Shown piece by piece: positions 21,986 through 30,572 of a stretch of 33,408 bases of DNA (within the stretch, counting starts at the first letter, position 1; every line of letters starts with the position of its first letter). Position numbers and translations under genes: made by a program. The notes under the pieces are model-generated. The model was not told the origin of the DNA and ran no database searches. It saw only the letters and a list, made by a program, of their open reading frames with translations. Source of the DNA: Candidatus Bathyarchaeota archaeon (lineage in GTDB: Archaea > Thermoproteota > Bathyarchaeia > 40CM-2-53-6); contig VBBH01000029.1 in the NCBI GenBank assembly GCA_005888695.1, positions 1 to 33,408 on the forward strand, read 5' to 3'.

Positions 21986-23515
21986 CTAGGCTTTGGAGCG
22001 TGTCGCCCAGAGAAACTTGCGCTGCAACGTCTTGGGGTAAATCCTGGTCCAGTCTTCACCGGCCCACTTCCTGTAGACTCTTGGATCGATGTAGCCTCGT
22101 AGTGATGTGTTGAGATTGTAATCCCTTGTTCGTCTCTGGAGATCAATATCCAATTTGAGCTTCTCGACACGCTCCTTCATCCTTAACGCCTGTTTCTCCG
22201 TCTTGGTTTCCTTACCCTGTAAATCGTCGAGGTGCAACTGTTTCTTCTCGAGGCTTGACTCCCACGTCTTCGGAGGGGTCCTCTTGTGGTTGCATCTGAT
22301 CGCGGCTTCAAGGTTAGCCAGCCTGGCGCGGTAGAGCTTCAGGAAGGGTGCAGAGCCCGGTTTGAATCCGTCATATTGGTCGAGGTATTTTTGAACAGTC
22401 TCGGTCGCATGATGTGTCCTGAACACTTTTGCCGTCAATCCTTTCATCGACGTCCCGAGGAACCGATTCACTGATGAGGAGTTTATCCCGTCGAAGACTA
22501 AGTCCGCATTCTTCTTGTTCTTGCAGAACTCTTGCAGGTTCTTACGGACTAGATTGTGTGGACCCAGGAGATCCAATGTTTTCTGCCATCTGACACTGTC
22601 CTTTCCGAGAAAGTCGAATTCTACATTGTTCGAGTGAAACTTGATATGCTCAACTCGCAACGTTGATGCTCCCACGGTGTCCGCCTCGTCTTCTTCCTTT
22701 TCGTCGCCAACTCTCATGGCCAGACTATCTATGAGGTAGCAGACTGTGGCAAGTTTTCGGGTTCGTAGATCATCCGAGGCGAGTCCTACGTCGATGTGCT
22801 TACGGACGGTGGGAAGTGATCTCGTGAGTTTCTTGGCAAGCTCGAACTTTTGCCTGTCCCTCTCCTGCCGAAGATTGGAAATGTCCGAGGGCCAGACGTA
22901 CTTGCGGACGTTACTGAGCTTGTCGACCCAGTAGCCGATCCACATGAAATCGTGATCATGAACGATCGCCTTCCATTTGCCGGGCGGAATAGGAGCCTTC
23001 TCGGAAAGGTTGAGCACAACATCCTCAGGGCCGGCTCTCGGCTTCCATCTTCCCCGCATGGGATGGCTTCCGCGACCCATGAAGAGACTCGGAGGTTCTG
23101 CCATCCAGTTTGCAATCTCGGTCCGGACTCCATCAATGTCTGCATAACCATACTGCTCCTTCAGCTTGAGTCTGAGTTCTTTCCTTTGAACGGCGAGTTT
23201 CTTCTTGACGACAGGGTCACTCTTCTGCTGTTCCTCGCGCAGCTGATACTCGTGGACGGGAGTCCAATCGATCTCGGAATATTTGATGCCTCGATATTCT
23301 GATGGTAACAATTTTGCGAAGTCGGATAGGAAGTTAGATTGAAAGACCGGGTCTTGCACGTAGGGAGTCGCACGTTTCTTCCCCCAAGCATAAGCTAACT
23401 CCTCAGCTTCCGTTGATAGTCGGACCTCCTTTCCTCTTATCCGGATTGAGAGTTGTTTGGACTCGTAGGCAGGCGGAAATGCGATGCCGTTGTGCCTAAG
23501 ATCCTTCCATTTCAT
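21986..23515 (-). CDS. top1: DNA topoisomerase IB, eukaryotic type
   Basis: This enzyme relaxes positive and negative supercoils through a 3'-phosphotyrosine link. The full active-site set of human Top1 is conserved: Arg268 (ALxMRVGDEKEE region), Lys305 (FDFLGKDSVRW), Arg366 (TAKVFRTHHAT), His410 (IRCNHKR) and the nucleophile Tyr475 (RGYIDPRV). The N-terminal DNA-clamp core (about 1-215) and a coiled linker (about 415-465) are present, but the long charged eukaryotic N-terminus is missing. Length 509 suits archaeal TopIB. In archaea the enzyme is known mainly from Nitrososphaerota and close relatives, which makes this gene the best taxonomic clue in the window. The start is ATG 23515. Confidence 0.96.
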   Translation of the reverse strand: MKWKDLRHNGIAFPPAYESKQLSIRIRGKEVRLSTEAEELAYAWGKKRATPYVQDPVFQSNFLSDFAKLLPSEYRGIKYSEIDWTPVHEYQLREEQQKSDPVVKKKLAVQRKELRLKLKEQYGYADIDGVRTEIANWMAEPPSLFMGRGSHPMRGRWKPRAGPEDVVLNLSEKAPIPPGKWKAIVHDHDFMWIGYWVDKLSNVRKYVWPSDISNLRQERDRQKFELAKKLTRSLPTVRKHIDVGLASDDLRTRKLATVCYLIDSLAMRVGDEKEEDEADTVGASTLRVEHIKFHSNNVEFDFLGKDSVRWQKTLDLLGPHNLVRKNLQEFCKNKKNADLVFDGINSSSVNRFLGTSMKGLTAKVFRTHHATETVQKYLDQYDGFKPGSAPFLKLYRARLANLEAAIRCNHKRTPPKTWESSLEKKQLHLDDLQGKETKTEKQALRMKERVEKLKLDIDLQRRTRDYNLNTSLRGYIDPRVYRKWAGEDWTRIYPKTLQRKFLWATRSKA

Positions 23516-23663
23516 GGATAAGTAGCCGTCCCTCTAACCCTAGGACATCTTACAGGGCTGATTTCCTATTCGACCCTTCCCTTTCCCGACCTTGTGAAGC
23601 TGAACTCACGGATTAAATTTGTTCCACCTTTCACGTTCGAGCTTAGCAATCGATTAGTTTGGG

Positions 23664-23763
23664 TTTATAGGTGGATTGATTTGATACCGCCACGTTAATG
23701 AATGATGAACTCGACCCAGCCGGGGCCGAAATAAGCTGGTTACGGGCGCTTTCATGTTGCTAG
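23664..23763 (+). promoter_or_regulatory. Promoter with a 21-codon leader ORF ahead of hef
   Basis: TTTATA (23664-23669) is a TATA candidate that places transcription near 23692. An ATG at 23698 opens a 21-codon frame (MNDELDPAGAEISWLRALSCC) that stops with TAG at 23761-23763, ten bases into the helicase gene, which starts at ATG 23754. If translated, it would be a leader peptide coupled to hef by overlap. The rest of the 23516-23753 spacer shows no other gene. Confidence 0.35.
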
Positions 23764-25301
23764 TCTCCTCTGGGATCGACGTTAGAGATTACCAGAGGAA
23801 CATTGCCGCCTCCGCATTAGAGAAGAACACCCTTGTGGTTCTCCCGACGGGACTTGGGAAGACGGTTGTTGCCCTGCTCGTCGCCAGAGAACGTCTCGCA
23901 GCATTCCCAACGGGGCGCGTCCTGTTCCTTGCTCCCACAAGGCCGTTGGTGATTCAGCACTCGGAGTTCTTCAAGACACACCTATCGGAAATTGCTTCGA
24001 CCGTCCTTACAGGCGAGACGGTTCCAAGCCTTAGGGTCGAACTTTTCGAGACTTCTAGGATCATATTTGCAACTCCCGAAGTAATCCGGAACGACATATC
24101 CAAGGGCCGTTATTCTCTCCGAGATGTCTGCCTGATCATCTTTGATGAGGCTCACAGGTGCGTGAGAGACTATGCCTATTCACAGGTCGCCGAGGCCTAC
24201 AAGCTCCAATCCTCTTCGCCACGCATCCTAGGCCTAACCGCTTCGCCGAGCTCTCGAAAGAGCCGGATAGACGAGATCTGCCAGAGACTGGCTATCGAGG
24301 GCGTAGAGGCACGTACTGAGGTGGACGATGATGTTTCCGGCTATGTCAATCCGGTTGCCGTGAATTGGGAACGTGTCGCTCTGCCACCCGTCTATGATAG
24401 GATCAGTTCCATCCTGAGAAAAGTGTTGGACGAGAAGATCGAACGGTTGCAAAATCTACACTTGCTTCCAAAAAGTGTCAATGTCAACAAGCGGACGCTC
24501 CTAGAGCTCGGGGACAGTATTAGGAAGAAGTTGCGGACCGAGAGAGCTGGATACCTCTACGGTGCCCTGGTCTTACAAAGCCAAGGAATCTCTCTCTTCC
24601 ATGCTGTCGAGATGGTCGAGACACAGGGTGTGCGGAGTGTCACGCGTTTCCTGTCGAGACTTGATGAAAAAACAAGCCGGTCCTCACTAGGCTTGGCAAA
24701 GGATCCTAGGATCATTGAGGCCTTGAAACTCTGCGAAGAAAACATACGTGAAGAACATCCAAAGAACCAGTCACTACGCCGTATCATTACGAGTCAGCTA
24801 GCAGAGAAACCCGAATCTAAGTTGATTGTGTTCACACAGTTCCGAGACACTGCTGACCTGATCGTGGACGGGTTGAAGAATATCCCAAGTGCAACCCCGG
24901 TAAGATTCGTGGGACAGGCGACTCGAAACATGGATGATATTGGATTGAAACAAGAGCAACAAGTTCAGATACTGGACGATTTCAAAACTGGCCGCTACAA
25001 CGTGCTCGTGACGACAAGCATAGGAGAAGAGGGATTGCATGTCCCGGATGTAGATCATGTCATCTTTTACGAGGCGGTCCCCTCCGAGATACGCATGATC
25101 CAGCGTCGAGGCCGGACCGGACGAACCAAACCAGGAAAGGTTACTGTTCTAATGGCAGAAGGTACGGTGGACGAAGCCTACTTCCACAGCAGTCGAAGAA
25201 AAGAACGAGACATGCACAGACACCTTGCGGCCTTCAAGAAGGACCCCAGTCCCGGAAAAAGAAAGACTACGTTACTCGACTACTCAAGTCCCGCCAACTG
25301 A
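23754..25301 (+). CDS. hef: Hef/FANCM-like SF2 DNA helicase, helicase-only form
   Basis: Hef/FANCM helicases unwind and remodel stalled forks and branched DNA. Motif Q/I (VVLPTGLGKTVVA, GLGKT at 33-37), Ia (APTRPLVIQH), II (DEAH, 131-134), III (LTASP, 161-165), V (TTSIGEEGLHVP) and VI (QRRGRTGR, 450-457) are all present. A helical insert at about 210-310 corresponds to the Hef-specific middle domain. The XPF-type nuclease and HhH domains of euryarchaeal Hef are absent; length 515 fits the separate-helicase version. The C-terminal KTTLLDYSS resembles a PCNA-interacting tail. It is convergent with smc, 35 bp apart. Confidence 0.9.
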   Translation: MLLVSSGIDVRDYQRNIAASALEKNTLVVLPTGLGKTVVALLVARERLAAFPTGRVLFLAPTRPLVIQHSEFFKTHLSEIASTVLTGETVPSLRVELFETSRIIFATPEVIRNDISKGRYSLRDVCLIIFDEAHRCVRDYAYSQVAEAYKLQSSSPRILGLTASPSSRKSRIDEICQRLAIEGVEARTEVDDDVSGYVNPVAVNWERVALPPVYDRISSILRKVLDEKIERLQNLHLLPKSVNVNKRTLLELGDSIRKKLRTERAGYLYGALVLQSQGISLFHAVEMVETQGVRSVTRFLSRLDEKTSRSSLGLAKDPRIIEALKLCEENIREEHPKNQSLRRIITSQLAEKPESKLIVFTQFRDTADLIVDGLKNIPSATPVRFVGQATRNMDDIGLKQEQQVQILDDFKTGRYNVLVTTSIGEEGLHVPDVDHVIFYEAVPSEIRMIQRRGRTGRTKPGKVTVLMAEGTVDEAYFHSSRRKERDMHRHLAAFKKDPSPGKRKTTLLDYSSPAN

Positions 25302-25336
25302 GAATCTTCGCGGGTCCTGAATCGCAGAGTAAGATT

Positions 25337-28300
25337 CTAGTTCTTGCCAACAAGCGCGGGCAGGCTGACTACGTTGCTCATGCCCTTCTCAGCATATACT
25401 CCATAAACACGTTCTGCTCTACTGATCGTGGTATCCTTCAGACTGATGACAATGAACTGCGACTCTCCACTCCTGCTTCTTATCAAAGTCGCCAACCTTC
25501 GACTATTCACAACGTCTAGGTGCGCGTCAATCTCATCCATTACATAGAACGGCATAGGGTGAATCTGCTGCAAGGCTAGCAGGTAGCAGACGGTTGAGAC
25601 ACTCTTTTCTCCACCGCTAGCACTCCCGATTGTCAAGAGTGGTTTACCAGGGAATTGTAGCATCAACTCTAATCCGCCATCAAACGGGTTCTCCGGATTA
25701 TCTAACACCATCTTCCCGTTCCCCTTACTGTCAGTCATCTCACCGAACAACTTCTGGAAGGTATCATTCACCTTATTGTACGCGGTCATGAACGTGTCGC
25801 GTTTCTGTCTCTCTAGATCGTTCATGAACTCAATGATCTTCAACTTCTCCTGCTCTAACTGGGTGATTCGTACGCTGAGATTCTTGTAATTGTCCTTCTG
25901 ACCATCATATTGCTCCAATGCCAGCTGATTCACTAATCCTATCTCATTAACCTCCTCCATCAACACCCGTTTCCACTCGAGTGCCTCTTCCATCTTCTCC
26001 ACTGCTCCTTGTACAGGCCGATCAAAGCCCAAGTCTCGCAGCTGGGCGCTTAACATTGCCAGCTGAGTCTCGGCCTCTCTAAGGCTCGCCTTCAAATCTG
26101 CGACTCGCGCGTTGATCGGATCCATCCTTTCCAAGAACACCCTCAACGCTTTCTCCATCTCCTGTAATCTAGTCTCATACTGTCTCCTCTCCTCGTTCAC
26201 GCTGCCCAACCTCTCCTCCAACAACTCCTTCGCTTTCTCAAGCGTCTTCAACTGGTCACGAGAACTGACCATGACAACCTCTGCCTCAGCAACCCTAGCC
26301 TCCTCACGCCTCACATCAGCCTCCAGATTCCTCATCTCAATCCGCACATTGTCTAGGCCTGGCCTTAACGTCTCCAGTGTTGACTTGCTCATTTCCAAGT
26401 GTCCCTCAGCCTCCAGTTTTTCCCTTGCCAATCCCTCGACCTCACGGGCCAATTGGCCCCTCTCACGGTCTAAGTCGATTATCGCTGCCTGCTTGGACTC
26501 GAACCTGAGACGCGCCCGCTCACTCTCCAAGGCGGACAGTCGCCTTTTCATCTCGCCCTGTTTATTGGCCATCTCTTCCAGAGTAGAGGTCTCCCGTTTC
26601 ATCATCGACCCCAGACTCTCCATTCTATTCTTCGTTTGGTGTAAGGCGGTCCTAGTCCTCTCCAGCATCCTCCGCTCATTCTCCACCTCACCGCCCAAGG
26701 CTTCACGTGTCTTCGAAGACGCAACACGATCCTCTCGCAACCTTCCAAGCTCAACTTCCAGCCTATCCACATCCCCTCTTTGCTTCTGGACGATCTGCTC
26801 TAGACTCCTCACTGTCTTCTCCAACCCCTCAAGTGCCGAACCCCTTGGGACAAGATTCGTGACATCGAATGGAGCTCGGTAGTATCCACTCTCTAATGCG
26901 CCTCCAGGCTCGTAGAGATCACCGCTGATCACGACGCACCTTAAGCCTCTGGACGCGGCGGTAAACGCAGCTCGTTGTGTTGTCGCAAGCAAGGTGTCGC
27001 CAAAGACGAACTCGATGGCGGCCCCTAGGTGCTTGTCAGCCTTAACTACGTCAGATAACGGTCCTACAATGCCGGGAATATCGTCAAAGTCTGTCTCAAA
27101 GGTCGGGGGTTCCAGATCAAGGGGAACGATCTTGGCTCGTCCCAGCTTGGCTCTCTTTAGACTCTCTACGCATTTGATAGCGACCTCCAAATCTCTCACG
27201 ACAAGCGACTTTAACCATCCCGCGCTCGCCGCCACAACTGCCTTCCTATTCTCATCACTATACTTCACCAGATCCTCCAGTCGACCCACAACTCCCTTTA
27301 TGGCTCCCTCCTTTGCCATCTCTTCAATCCGTTCTATCGCTCTCTCCTCCGCCCCAAAAGTCTCTGCAAGATTCTTTTGCGTGTTGAATTCAACAACAGT
27401 AACGCGCGCTTTTTTCGCAACGGCCAACGCCTCCTCAATCTCCACCTTTCGCTTTTCCTTCAACACTCCGTACTCCTTCACCTTCTCCTCCAAATCGACC
27501 AACCGCTTCTCCTCTTGCTTCTCCAATCGCTCCATCTCCTGAATCCGTTCCTTCAACTGCTCCGCAAACGAGGAGAATTCCTTCTGACGTAGTTCCAACG
27601 ATTGAAGATGCCCCGCCGTCAGCTCGAGCCTCGTCGAGCTTCCTTTACTCGAGACTGAAAGTTTACCCAATTCCCTAAATAGAGCTTCGATGTCATCGTT
27701 CAATGCTTTTCGCTTCTCCGAATCAGTGGAGAGAAGTGCTCTGGAGGACTGCAGTTTCTGGTCCAGTTGGTTTAGTTTGCTAGTCGCATTCGCCAATTTT
27801 TCTGCTAGGCTGGAGTGTCGGCTTGAAAGCGTGTGTTGGGACTCTCTATGCGTCTGCAGCGATGCTTCCATTTCCGTGCTCTTCTTTTCGAGCCCTGTCA
27901 ATTGTTTTCTTCGCGTATCTAGGATGGTCTTCCTGCTCTCCGTCTCGGTGGAGGCCTTGACAAGATCGGTGCTCGCCTGGGCGATTTCTCTTTCTATCTT
28001 GAAGAGTTCCTCGCTCCCCTTGTTCACGGTCGTCTCCTCGAAGCTTCTCCTCTCCTCCGAGATCTTCGACCTCTCCTGGGTGATAGTCTCACGTTCACTC
28101 CTTGTCGCTTCTAGATTCTTAGACTCCTCATTCAGGGTTTTTAGAATAATACCTTTCTTCGATTCTAGATCGAGTATTCTTCCCGACAGTATTGTTGCTT
28201 CTTGCTGCATAACCTCCTTCTGCAATAAATCATGCCGGAGGAGATCGTTTCGCTCTCTTTCCAGAGCTTCTATCCTAGCTCTCACCTCCTCCACCTTCCC

Positions 28301-28873
28301 AGCAGCAACCTTGAGGTTCGTGTCTGCCTCCCGCAGCTCATTCAATGACTGTGACTTCTTCGCCTCGAAAATCCCGATCCCAATCAGATCCTCCAGTATA
28401 CGACGCCTCTCTTCCGGAGAGAGCTCAGCGAGACGCGTGATCGCATGCTGCGCGATCATATTGAACCCGGTCACTTGAATGTCCGCGGAACTTAGAACAT
28501 CCTGAACCTGCTTTCTGGACAATCGTCGACCGTTCACACGGTACACCCCCTCACCGCCCTTCGTGAACTCTCGAGAAATCGTAACAAGGTCGGAATCTAC
28601 GGGAATCTTACGGTCCGCATTGTCAAATTGGACCGCAACATGCGCAGAACGTGCGCCCTCCCCCTGAGACTTGTGCACCAGGTCAGAAAGAGTTCTACCC
28701 CTTAGCTCCTTTGGGCTCAATTCGCCAAGTGAGAACTTTAACGCGTCGAGAATGTTCGATTTTCCGGAACCGTTCGGGCCGGTTATGACTGTGAAGCCTC
28801 GGTCAAGGCCTATAGAGACCTTCTTGCTGAATGTCTTGAAGCCTCTAATGTCGATCCGTTTGATGTAAACCAT
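25337..28873 (-). CDS. smc: Chromosome segregation SMC ATPase
   Basis: SMC dimers organise and segregate the chromosome together with ScpA, which is encoded at 2124-2843. Walker A GPNGSGKS is at 32-39 and the Q-loop Gln at 142. A first coiled coil runs from about 165 to 500, the hinge with its Gly-containing loops lies at about 515-655, and the second coiled coil at about 670-1020. The C-terminal head has the signature SASGGEKS and Walker B FYVMDEIDAHLD. Length 1178 is normal. The residue after the Q-loop Gln is His143 where Gly is common. The start is ATG 28873. A 108-bp spacer separates it from uppS upstream on the same strand. Confidence 0.97.
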   Translation of the reverse strand: MVYIKRIDIRGFKTFSKKVSIGLDRGFTVITGPNGSGKSNILDALKFSLGELSPKELRGRTLSDLVHKSQGEGARSAHVAVQFDNADRKIPVDSDLVTISREFTKGGEGVYRVNGRRLSRKQVQDVLSSADIQVTGFNMIAQHAITRLAELSPEERRRILEDLIGIGIFEAKKSQSLNELREADTNLKVAAGKVEEVRARIEALERERNDLLRHDLLQKEVMQQEATILSGRILDLESKKGIILKTLNEESKNLEATRSERETITQERSKISEERRSFEETTVNKGSEELFKIEREIAQASTDLVKASTETESRKTILDTRRKQLTGLEKKSTEMEASLQTHRESQHTLSSRHSSLAEKLANATSKLNQLDQKLQSSRALLSTDSEKRKALNDDIEALFRELGKLSVSSKGSSTRLELTAGHLQSLELRQKEFSSFAEQLKERIQEMERLEKQEEKRLVDLEEKVKEYGVLKEKRKVEIEEALAVAKKARVTVVEFNTQKNLAETFGAEERAIERIEEMAKEGAIKGVVGRLEDLVKYSDENRKAVVAASAGWLKSLVVRDLEVAIKCVESLKRAKLGRAKIVPLDLEPPTFETDFDDIPGIVGPLSDVVKADKHLGAAIEFVFGDTLLATTQRAAFTAASRGLRCVVISGDLYEPGGALESGYYRAPFDVTNLVPRGSALEGLEKTVRSLEQIVQKQRGDVDRLEVELGRLREDRVASSKTREALGGEVENERRMLERTRTALHQTKNRMESLGSMMKRETSTLEEMANKQGEMKRRLSALESERARLRFESKQAAIIDLDRERGQLAREVEGLAREKLEAEGHLEMSKSTLETLRPGLDNVRIEMRNLEADVRREEARVAEAEVVMVSSRDQLKTLEKAKELLEERLGSVNEERRQYETRLQEMEKALRVFLERMDPINARVADLKASLREAETQLAMLSAQLRDLGFDRPVQGAVEKMEEALEWKRVLMEEVNEIGLVNQLALEQYDGQKDNYKNLSVRITQLEQEKLKIIEFMNDLERQKRDTFMTAYNKVNDTFQKLFGEMTDSKGNGKMVLDNPENPFDGGLELMLQFPGKPLLTIGSASGGEKSVSTVCYLLALQQIHPMPFYVMDEIDAHLDVVNSRRLATLIRSRSGESQFIVISLKDTTISRAERVYGVYAEKGMSNVVSLPALVGKN

Positions 28874-28981
28874 TCTACCGACCTTTTGCTCTGTCCAGAC
28901 GGCTCTTGCTTAGAGGAGCATCTCTATGAGAGCAGCTCTAATCGTTGTATCTTCTTTCAGCAGAATGATTGGTTTTAGGTT

Positions 28982-29698
28982 TTACCGGCCGAATCTTCGA
29001 TGCCTTCTCTGGTACAAGCGTAGGGCACGCAGAAAGTCTATCTTCCTAAAACCGGGCCAGTAGACATCGACGAAAACTAGCTCACTATAGGCGGACTGCC
29101 ATAATAGGAACCCGCTAAGTCTCTCTTCACCAGAGGTCCTTATGACGAGGTCGGGGTTTGGATTCGGAAGATGAGCTGTATAGAGATATTTCATGAAAGT
29201 GTCCTCGTCCAATTGCTGAGAGGACAAAACACCCTGGTTCACGTCCTCAATGATCTTCTTCGTAGCGTCCACGATCTCAGCTCGGCCAGTATAAGCAATT
29301 GCCACGTTGAGGAAGTGGTGACTGTAGTTCTTAGTTGACTTCTCAATGTCGACTAATGCTTCCTGCAGACTATTTGGTAAGAGGTCTGTACGACCAAGGA
29401 TTTTTACACGAACCATGTTTGAATGGAGGCGTCGGTCGGACCCAAGCCTCCGAGCTTCGCCCTCTATGAGTTTGAGGAGACCCTTTACTTCATCGCTTTG
29501 TCTCTCGAAGTTCTCCGTCGAGAACACATACAATGTAAGCGTCTTGATCCCGAGCTCGACCGTCCAGTCGAGAAGTTCCTCTCCTACCTTGGCTCCCATG
29601 AAATGGCCGTCCTCTATCGTCAACTGCTTTTCCCACGCCCATCTTCGATTGCCATCTAAGATGATGCCGACATGCTCCGGCATTGGAAGGGCTCTCAC
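28982..29698 (-). CDS. uppS: Cis-prenyltransferase (UppS/DHDDS family)
   Basis: The enzyme builds the long cis-polyprenyl chain used for lipid-linked glycans. The catalytic Asp15 is in GIILDGNRRWA, with LTLYVFSTENFERQSDEVKGL, LNVAIAYTGRAEIVDA, and the C-terminal RTSGEERLSGFLLWQSAYSE that binds pyrophosphate. GTG 29698 is the only standard start in this frame, but the frame remains open for 24 codons upstream and reads GVYAVYEEWLTRQ, which looks like the normal archaeal N-terminus. No ATG, GTG or TTG is available there, so the true start is unresolved. The open upstream part overlaps the end of the MTA phosphorylase gene. Confidence 0.9.
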   Translation of the reverse strand: MRALPMPEHVGIILDGNRRWAWEKQLTIEDGHFMGAKVGEELLDWTVELGIKTLTLYVFSTENFERQSDEVKGLLKLIEGEARRLGSDRRLHSNMVRVKILGRTDLLPNSLQEALVDIEKSTKNYSHHFLNVAIAYTGRAEIVDATKKIIEDVNQGVLSSQQLDEDTFMKYLYTAHLPNPNPDLVIRTSGEERLSGFLLWQSAYSELVFVDVYWPGFRKIDFLRALRLYQRRHRRFGR

Positions 29699-29753
29699 CT
29701 GTCGCGTTAGCCATTCCTCGTAGACAGCATAGACTCCCGCGGAGCGGAGTAGC

Positions 29754-30572
29754 CTATCTAGCGAATTGTTCTACCTCCGCAGCATTCGAAACTAGTTGGG
29801 CTTGGACAAGTGCATTGGAGCAGGGACAGTCATTATGGCGTTCAGGGATATTTGCGACCGCTTCTACAATGACACTATTCAGAATATTACTCGTCTCTCT
29901 TCCCTTTTCTTCGACTTCACGGGCAGATAATTGTCTTTGTAACCCGGCGGCCATGTTGCTAACGAAGCTTATCGATGCATAGCACAACTGTAGTTCTCGC
30001 GCAAGAAACGCCTCTGGTGCCCCGGTCATCCCGACTATTCCGCATCCAACTGTTCTTAGCATCCTTATCTCGGCCGGGGTCTCGTACCTCGGACCCTCGG
30101 TAGCGGCCATAGCGATATTCTCGTGAACATTCACTTTTTTCATCCTGGCCGTATCGATTAGCAACCGGCGTAGCGTTGGACAGTAGGGTTGTGACACGTC
30201 TATGTGAGTAACGGGTGCTTTGTCATAGAATGTTCCTTTTCGAGACTTTGTCATGTCTACTATGTCGACAGGTATAACGATGTCACCGGGTGTCAATTCT
30301 TGGTTGATGCCTCCTACAGCATTGGTCGCTATTATCCGTTCAACGCCTAATTGTCTGAGGGCCCAAATGTTGGCTCTATAATTGACCATATGCGGCGGGT
30401 ATTGGTGATGTTCACCGTGTCTAGGAAGAAAGTAGACTGAGCGGCCAGCTACAAGACTATGGGTGATAGGTGGACTTGGACCATAGGGTGTCCCAATGGT
30501 TTTTTCGTCTCCCTTGATTATCGATTTGACGCCTGAGCCACCGATTATGGCTGTGGGAGGCTTATTGCTCAA
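29754..30572 (-). CDS. mtnP: S-methyl-5'-thioadenosine phosphorylase
   Basis: The enzyme splits methylthioadenosine (from polyamine synthesis) into adenine and methylthioribose-1-phosphate; some archaeal homologues act on the inosine form. Family motifs are present: IIGGSGV near the N-terminus, LPRHGEHHQYPPHMVNYRANI, ATNAVGGIN, MAATEGPRYETPAEIR and GMTGAPEAFLARE. Length 272 is normal. The TTG start shares four bases (TTGA) with the stop of the coiled-coil gene upstream. Spermidine use by deoxyhypusine synthase elsewhere in the window implies polyamine metabolism, which produces this substrate. Confidence 0.92.
   Translation of the reverse strand: MSNKPPTAIIGGSGVKSIIKGDEKTIGTPYGPSPPITHSLVAGRSVYFLPRHGEHHQYPPHMVNYRANIWALRQLGVERIIATNAVGGINQELTPGDIVIPVDIVDMTKSRKGTFYDKAPVTHIDVSQPYCPTLRRLLIDTARMKKVNVHENIAMAATEGPRYETPAEIRMLRTVGCGIVGMTGAPEAFLARELQLCYASISFVSNMAAGLQRQLSAREVEEKGRETSNILNSVIVEAVANIPERHNDCPCSNALVQAQLVSNAAEVEQFAR

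Noticed and set aside
26112..28478. Long Ser/Leu-rich plus-strand frames opposite smc
   Set aside because: They are complements of the Glu/Lys/Arg-rich SMC coiled coils and show no domain.
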